Source of the DNA: Trebonia sp036509215
GTDB lineage: Bacteria > Actinomycetota > Actinomycetes > Streptosporangiales > Streptosporangiaceae
Reading direction: 5' to 3'
Length of the DNA stretch: 9,113 nucleotides
NCBI GenBank assembly: GCA_036509215.1
Contig: DATCGA010000607.1
Coordinates: 1 to 9,113 of the forward strand
Made by a program: the position numbers and the translations under genes. Shown in pieces: positions 5,307 to 9,113 of this stretch. The notes below the pieces were generated by a model. It made no database searches. It saw nothing but the letters and a program-made list of their open reading frames with translations, and had not been told where the DNA came from. The first letter of the stretch is position 1; each line of letters opens with the position of its first letter.

Positions 5307-6514
5307 CCCCAGACGCGGCGGGCGAGCCGGACCACCAGGTCGAGCTTGGATCGCTGGACCGCCGGGGTGACGGGGTTGGCAATCGGGACCGACGCGAAAC
5401 CGCACTGGGTGGAGAGCGCGAGATCCTCCAGCGGCTTGTAGCGCGCTGCCTCGGCGATCCGGGCGAGCACGTCGTCGTCGTACTCGAGCCTGGGCGACTT
5501 GGTGGTCGGCAGGCCGAGCACGACGGTGGCGGACGCGCGGACGTCGCGCAGCGCCTCGAACCCGCCCGCCCGGTCGGAGTCGTACTCCAGCAGTAGCCGG
5601 TCCATCGCCAGCCTCGGGAACAGGGCGGCGGAGATGACGCCGTAGCCGCCGGCCGAGTGCCACGCGCCCGCCGGGCCGTTGCCCCGGCAGACGTGCAGCG
5701 CCGACGTCACCCCGGTCACCCCGTCAAACAGGGAACTGTCGAGGTCCGCGTCGAACGCGAGCTCGGCGTCCGGGTCGCGGCCGGCCGCGATCATGCCGGC
5801 GCGGGTGTCGGGGTCGCACAGCGAGCCGTAGTTCGGCGCGTCGAGCTGGATGTAGTCGCAGCCAAGCGCGGCCAGCGCGTCCACCACCGAGCGGAGGTAG
5901 TCGCGGACCTCGGTCAGGTACTCCTCGCACGAGTCGTAGGCGGCCCCCGAGCGGGCCGGCGACCAGTAACGGCGGTGGTAGCTCGGCGCGGCCATGGTGA
6001 ACTTGGTCCTGGCCCGCGCGTAGTGGGCGAGGAACGAGTACTCGGCGGTCATGTCCCCGAGCCGCTTCGCGGTCGCGACCCGGCTAACCACCACTGGGTA
6101 CCCGCGCGGCCGGCCGCCGGCCGGGACGCCGAACACCCCCGTGCCGGCGCCGCGCCAGTTCAGCGCCCCGGAATCGGTCCCCGAGCGGGTGCGGGACCCG
6201 GCGTCGGGCCCGGCCAGCGTCGCGAACGCATCGACGAACCGAGGCGTCTGCGCCCAGGAGACCCTGCGCACCTCGCCGTCGGTAATGACGTCGAGCCCGA
6301 TCTCCTCCTGCAGCATGATCGCGTCCCGCACGGCATCGTCGAGCAGCGCGCCGTCGGCCGGGCTGGACCGCCGAGCGGCGCGGACCACCGCGTCGTCGCG
6401 TAGCAGGCTGCCGACCGTGTCCGCCCGGGGCTGTGTTTGCCGCCCGGGGACCGCCCGCTGGTGGTTTACCTGAATCGTCGACTCGGGGGGCGCGTCATTG
6501 CTCTCGATGGTCAC
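5303..6514 (-). CDS. Single-domain cobalamin-independent methionine synthase-type methyltransferase
   Basis: The 403-residue product matches the C-terminal, zinc-binding catalytic domain of MetE (PF01717), like the stand-alone YxjG/YxjH type, and lacks the MetE N-terminal half. This (beta/alpha)8 barrel moves a methyl or alkyl group to a thiol such as homocysteine. Visible features are the opening TVGSLLR (33-39), DVITDGEVRR (75-84), YIQLDAPNYG (221-230), and all four zinc ligands: H274 and C276 (HVCRGN), E310 (LLLEYDS) and C371 (STQCGFAS). Residues 1-28 are a non-conserved extension. The GTG start is supported by GGAGG at 6526-6522 with a 7-base spacer. Without the N-terminal domain the donor may not be methyl-tetrahydrofolate. 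Folate-independent methionine synthases and epoxyalkane:thiol transferases share this fold, so naming it metE would be unsafe. It is transcribed from its own promoter and converges on the VOC gene. Confidence 0.88.
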   Translation of the reverse strand: MTIESNDAPPESTIQVNHQRAVPGRQTQPRADTVGSLLRDDAVVRAARRSSPADGALLDDAVRDAIMLQEEIGLDVITDGEVRRVSWAQTPRFVDAFATLAGPDAGSRTRSGTDSGALNWRGAGTGVFGVPAGGRPRGYPVVVSRVATAKRLGDMTAEYSFLAHYARARTKFTMAAPSYHRRYWSPARSGAAYDSCEEYLTEVRDYLRSVVDALAALGCDYIQLDAPNYGSLCDPDTRAGMIAAGRDPDAELAFDADLDSSLFDGVTGVTSALHVCRGNGPAGAWHSAGGYGVISAALFPRLAMDRLLLEYDSDRAGGFEALRDVRASATVVLGLPTTKSPRLEYDDDVLARIAEAARYKPLEDLALSTQCGFASVPIANPVTPAVQRSKLDLVVRLARRVWG

Positions 6515-6564
6515 GGGGTGTCCTCCGGCGGGGGTCGTGTCAGCGGATGGTGCCGAGCGCGGGG

Positions 6565-6618
6565 ATCACCCGGGCCGGATTCTGGTGATGGCCGGCGGGC
6601 AGTTCCTTTTCGACTGCC
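6565..6618 (-). promoter_or_regulatory. Two hairpins in the methyltransferase 5' leader
   Basis: Two perfect 6-bp inverted repeats lie in the expected untranslated leader. On the plus strand they read GGCAGT (6598-6603) with ACTGCC (6613-6618), and ATCACC (6565-6570) with GGTGAT (6584-6589). No known riboswitch consensus was recognised. A 9-codon open frame (MIPALGTIR) starts at a GTG inside the leader and ends at 6540, but it has a poor ribosome site. A control role is inference. Confidence 0.3.
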
Positions 6619-6647
6619 GGATCGGCCTCGGCGAGCAGGTAGCGTTC

Positions 6648-6676
6648 ACGGTAGAAACCAGCTAACTGCGTGTCAA
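6648..6676 (-). promoter_or_regulatory. Promoter of the methyltransferase gene (TTGACA-N17-TACCGT)
   Basis: Read on the minus strand, a perfect -35 box TTGACA (6676-6671) is followed after exactly 17 bases by TACCGT (6653-6648), which fits the TAnnnT -10 pattern of vegetative actinobacterial promoters. Transcription should start near 6641, giving a leader of about 130 nt to the GTG at 6514. It is the best promoter match in the window. Confidence 0.6.
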
Positions 6677-6912
6677 CACCTGATTCGCGGGCATTAGCCG
6701 GCTGTGCCGGGCCGACAAACGGCCGCGCTTTCCGTTGTGAGCCCCGGGCGTCACGATTCGCGCGCACGAAATCCATCTGCCGACTACGCCATCGACGCGA
6801 TTTCACCCCGGTGACCTACGCTATTGACCGCGCTCATTAGAGTCGCTGGCGTCATTGACCGACTCCAATTGCGCTGCTGCCGCGGGTGACGGGGCGAGGC
6901 CGACGCGAGCCG

Positions 6913-6929
6913 ATCCAGTAAATCTGGAT
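6913..6929 (-). terminator. Small hairpin after the membrane-protein gene
   Basis: ATCCAG and CTGGAT form a perfect 6-bp stem with a 5-base loop, starting 3 bases after the minus-strand stop codon. A second perfect hairpin, GGTGAC-CGAT-GTCACC (6938-6953), lies in the last codons of the gene. There is no T-run, so termination here is only plausible. Confidence 0.4.
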
Positions 6930-6932
6930 GAG

Positions 6933-8777
6933 TCAGAGGTGACCGATGTCACCGGGGGTGCGAGACGGCGGGGAGGCCAGGAGCGTGAGCAGGTTCTCGT
7001 TCCAGACCATGATCGTGAACGAGTCGAACTGGTAGGTGCGGGCGGGCGGTCCGGCCAGCGCGAGGATCTCGGCTCGCGGAATGAGGTCGGCGGTGCCGTC
7101 GGCGGGCCCGGTGACGACGAAGTTCGCGTCCGCCGTGCGCGGGTCGTACCAGGACGCCGACGACTGGTAGAGCCGGGTCACGGTGCCCCCGGCGGGCGGC
7201 GGGTGCCAGGAGACCGTCAGCATCCGCACCGCGCCGCCGCTGTCGAGGGTGGTGATGTTGTCCTCGGTGTAGGTGCCGAGCCCGGTCGTCAGATTGTGTG
7301 CGGTCAGCCAGCCGGCCAGCGCCTGCTCGGGGGTGACGGCGGCGGGCTGGGCGGCCTCGTAGCCGAGCGCGGCCAGCTGACAGCCCCCCGCGAGCGCGAG
7401 CGCCGTCACGAGCGCCCGCGCGGGCGCCGCCGCAAGCGCCGCCGCGCCGGGTCTCAACCGGGACCGCCAGCCGCGGGCACCAGGCCCGAACCAAGGCCGC
7501 GAATCGCCAGCCCGAAGCCGGAACCGGAACCAGAACCGCCCGCCGCCGGCCGGCCGGGCGCCGGTCAGCCACGGGCCGAATATCCGGCCGGCCAGCACCG
7601 CGCCGTACGGCAGCGCGGCGGCCAACTCACGGGCGTCGAACGGCGTGGCCGGGATGACGCTGGCGACGAAGCCGGCCAGGTTCACCACCAGGCCGACGGC
7701 CAGTACATCGGAAATCAGGTCAGCCCGGCAGGGAACCCGCCACACGGCGAAGCCGAATGCCGCCGCCGCGAGCGCTACCCCGGGCGCGTGCAGCCAGGCG
7801 AAGATCGTCTGCGGGCCCGGCTGGGCCACCCCGACGTCCGCGCCGAACAAGTTAAGCGCGTCCTGCAGGGTCATCGACAGGTGACCGGGCACCCGGCCCG
7901 GCGTCACCATCCCGGTCTCGACCGGCAGCAGGACGAACCCGCCCAGCCGGCTGATGGCGGTGGTGACGAGCTGGGCGGCGCCGGCCGCGCAGCAGGCGGC
8001 GACGGCGACCGCCAGCTCGAACCACTGCCCGCGCAGGGCGCAGGCGGCGCGCCGGAACCGGGACCGGCCCGGCCGGCCGCCCGGGTCCTCCGCCCGTCCG
8101 CCGCTCCCGGTGGTGCTCGCCCAGATCGCGTGCAGCCCCCCGGCGAAGGCGAGCGGCACCGCCGCGTCGACGAGCGCGATCTTGTCTGCGACGACCGCGA
8201 TCGTCAGCAGGAACCAGAGCGCGGCCACCGTGTGCCAGCGGCGCGGCGCGCGGTCGAGCAGCAGGAAGATCGCCAGCAGCAGCACCTGGGTGCCGACGTG
8301 ATCCGGCTGCGCCAGCAGCACCTGGACGCCGTTGCCGAGCTGCGGCGCGAGCATGATCCCGGCCGCGATCAGCGCGCGCGCCCAGCCCTCGGCGCCCCTG
8401 GCCCGGCCCCGGGCTAGGGCGGCCGCCGCCAGCACCAGCAGCGTGTAGGTGATCGCGGCGCACACGTGCACTACGTTCGGGCCCAGCCCGCGCGCCAGCT
8501 CGACGAGCGCGTACTCGGGCAGCTCGGTGGTGTAAAAGGAGACGTCGGTCAGCGTCCAGCCGCGCAGCAGCCAGTTGCCGTGCAGCAGATCCCACGCCTC
8601 GAGCGCGTTGGACGCGCCGTCCGACCCGGCTGCGAACGTCGCCGACAGCCGCAGGTAGCAGGCGAACAGGCCGGCGGCGGCCCCGCCGACCGCGATCGCC
8701 GCCAGCGTCCGGCGAATGACCCGCGCGCGCGGCCCGCGCCGGCCGGCGATACCCGTCCGTTCCGCCACGAGACTCAC
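6933..8777 (-). CDS. Polytopic membrane protein, GT-C glycosyltransferase-like
   Basis: A 614-residue integral membrane protein with about ten hydrophobic helices (roughly 25-41, 103-122, 133-148, 164-174, 183-220, 252-271, 326-346, 354-374, 386-404 and 453-472) and a soluble C-terminal domain (about 475-614), probably outside the membrane. The first long loop holds the acidic stretch GSDGASNALEAWDLLHGN (51-68) and FYTTELPEY (81-89); a later loop has PFDARELAAALPYGAVLAGR (379-398). An acidic first loop and an RE/RY motif between helices recall GT-C enzymes that use lipid-linked sugars, but no definite family was recognised and activity is inference. Two Arg/Gly/Pro-rich loops (about 226-250 and 405-443) look low-complexity and expanded. 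The GTG start at 8777 has no clear ribosome site; a GTG at codon 4 is an alternative. It may share a transcript with the channel gene 57 bases upstream. Confidence 0.75.
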   Translation of the reverse strand: MSLVAERTGIAGRRGPRARVIRRTLAAIAVGGAAAGLFACYLRLSATFAAGSDGASNALEAWDLLHGNWLLRGWTLTDVSFYTTELPEYALVELARGLGPNVVHVCAAITYTLLVLAAAALARGRARGAEGWARALIAAGIMLAPQLGNGVQVLLAQPDHVGTQVLLLAIFLLLDRAPRRWHTVAALWFLLTIAVVADKIALVDAAVPLAFAGGLHAIWASTTGSGGRAEDPGGRPGRSRFRRAACALRGQWFELAVAVAACCAAGAAQLVTTAISRLGGFVLLPVETGMVTPGRVPGHLSMTLQDALNLFGADVGVAQPGPQTIFAWLHAPGVALAAAAFGFAVWRVPCRADLISDVLAVGLVVNLAGFVASVIPATPFDARELAAALPYGAVLAGRIFGPWLTGARPAGGGRFWFRFRLRAGDSRPWFGPGARGWRSRLRPGAAALAAAPARALVTALALAGGCQLAALGYEAAQPAAVTPEQALAGWLTAHNLTTGLGTYTEDNITTLDSGGAVRMLTVSWHPPPAGGTVTRLYQSSASWYDPRTADANFVVTGPADGTADLIPRAEILALAGPPARTYQFDSFTIMVWNENLLTLLASPPSRTPGDIGHL

Positions 8778-8834
8778 TGACGGAACGATATCGGCTACTC
8801 ACCAAGCGTGACGGCGAAATCGGCGACCAGAGCG
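8778..8834 (-). other. Short gap between the channel and membrane-protein genes
   Basis: These 57 bases hold no gene, no clear ribosome site and no terminator. The self-complementary CGATATCG (8786-8793) is the only notable element. The lack of a terminator suits cotranscription of the two minus-strand genes. Confidence 0.35.
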
Positions 8835-9113
8835 TCACTCGTCGTCGTGCTTCTCCCGCAGCCCGCCCCGGCCCTGCCCCAGCCGCCAGCTGCTGACGAC
8901 CTTGCCCACCGCGGTGATCAGGAACAGCTGGCCGATCAGCATCTCGAGCACCGCGAAGGACTGGCCCGGGTTGCCGACCGGGGTCAGGTCGCCGTAGCCG
9001 GTGGTGGTGAGCGTGGTGAACGAGAAGAACAGGTCCTGCGAGAACGTGCCCGGGCCGTGGGGGCCGAAGAACGGCGGCTGCGGCTGCACGATGCCGATGG
9101 CGCGGTAGAGGAA
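8835..9113 (-). CDS. Two-helix potassium channel, 3' part (runs off the window)
   Basis: Only the last 92 residues are visible. The frame stays open to the window edge, so the true start lies outside; the GTG at 9089 is internal. The fragment has a pore helix (DLFFSFTTL, 27-35), the selectivity filter TTGYGD (37-42), which is diagnostic for potassium channels, and the second membrane helix (about 51-73, AVLEMLIGQLFLITAVGKVV). It matches the Ion_trans_2 (PF07885) pore. The cytoplasmic tail is only about 18 residues and highly charged (ending EKHDDE), so there is no C-terminal RCK ligand-binding domain. This would be a simple plasma-membrane potassium channel or leak, unless a regulatory domain lies in the missing N-terminal part. 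Confidence 0.9.
   Translation of the reverse strand, partial: FLYRAIGIVQPQPPFFGPHGPGTFSQDLFFSFTTLTTTGYGDLTPVGNPGQSFAVLEMLIGQLFLITAVGKVVSSWRLGQGRGGLREKHDDE

Larger units (their letters stand above)
6515..6932. other. 418-bp intergenic region upstream of the methyltransferase gene
   Basis: This region holds the methyltransferase promoter and leader and, at its far end, a hairpin after the membrane-protein gene. A minus-strand open frame (6806 to 6540, GTG start, 88 codons) lacks a good ribosome site, contains a TTA codon (6665-6663) and is crossed by the promoter, so it is not called a gene here. Between 6820 and 6865 are two copies of ATTGACCG and the inverted repeat GAGTCG/CGACTC (6840-6845 and 6860-6865) around GTCA-T-TGAC, a possible regulator site. 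Confidence 0.5.

Noticed and set aside
6515..6932. SAM, SAH or cobalamin riboswitch upstream of the methyltransferase
   Set aside because: A short stretch near 6848-6862 loosely resembles part of a SAM-IV core, but the remaining conserved segments are absent and it lies upstream of the promoter.
6855..8417. 520-codon plus-strand open frame opposite the membrane protein
   Set aside because: Low-complexity Arg/Gly/Pro composition with no domain. The minus frame has clear membrane helices and conserved-looking motifs.
8835..9089. Complete 84-residue channel protein starting at GTG-9089
   Set aside because: The frame continues without a stop to the window edge and the first pore-flanking helix would be missing, so this is a truncated view of a longer gene.

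Overview
The window is about 70% GC, uses GTG and TTG starts freely, and has G/C at nearly every third codon position. Its gene content (Tat-exported phosphoesterase, YVTN propeller, large GT-C-like membrane protein with an extracytoplasmic tail) fits a soil-type actinobacterium (Actinomycetota). The genus cannot be read from the sequence. There are no tRNA or rRNA genes, insertion sequences or CRISPR arrays; this looks like an ordinary chromosomal stretch.

Layout. Bases 1-275 hold a strongly C-skewed, partly repeated tract with a dense G-quadruplex motif on the minus strand, then the probable promoter of a small YidB/DUF937-type protein gene (276-716). A long hairpin (728-759) separates this from a UDP-glucose 4-epimerase gene, galE (790-1758), which ends at a textbook intrinsic terminator (1771-1814). 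Next comes a two-gene unit: a Tat-exported phospholipase C/acid phosphatase-type phosphoesterase (1920-3434, TTG start) and, overlapping by ATGA, a secreted or membrane-anchored YVTN beta-propeller (3431-4609). The same two modules are known fused in 'YncE/alkaline phosphatase' proteins, so the pair probably works together outside the cell. After a lower-GC spacer (4610-4860) comes a VOC-superfamily protein (4861-5262).

The right half is on the minus strand. A single-domain zinc methyltransferase of the cobalamin-independent methionine synthase superfamily (5303-6514) converges on the VOC gene. The two stop codons are supplied by the first and last CTAG of one 11-bp tandem repeat (5259-5306). 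The methyltransferase has a good promoter (TTGACA-N17-TACCGT, 6648-6676) and a leader of about 130 nt that can fold into two hairpins. Upstream lie a 614-residue polytopic membrane protein resembling GT-C glycosyltransferases (6933-8777) and the 3' part of a two-helix potassium channel with an intact TTGYG filter (8835-9113, running off the window).

No wholly new multi-gene system is evident. The best leads are the split phosphoesterase/propeller pair, the stop-codon tandem repeat, the structured methyltransferase leader, and the G4-forming tract upstream of the YidB-like gene.
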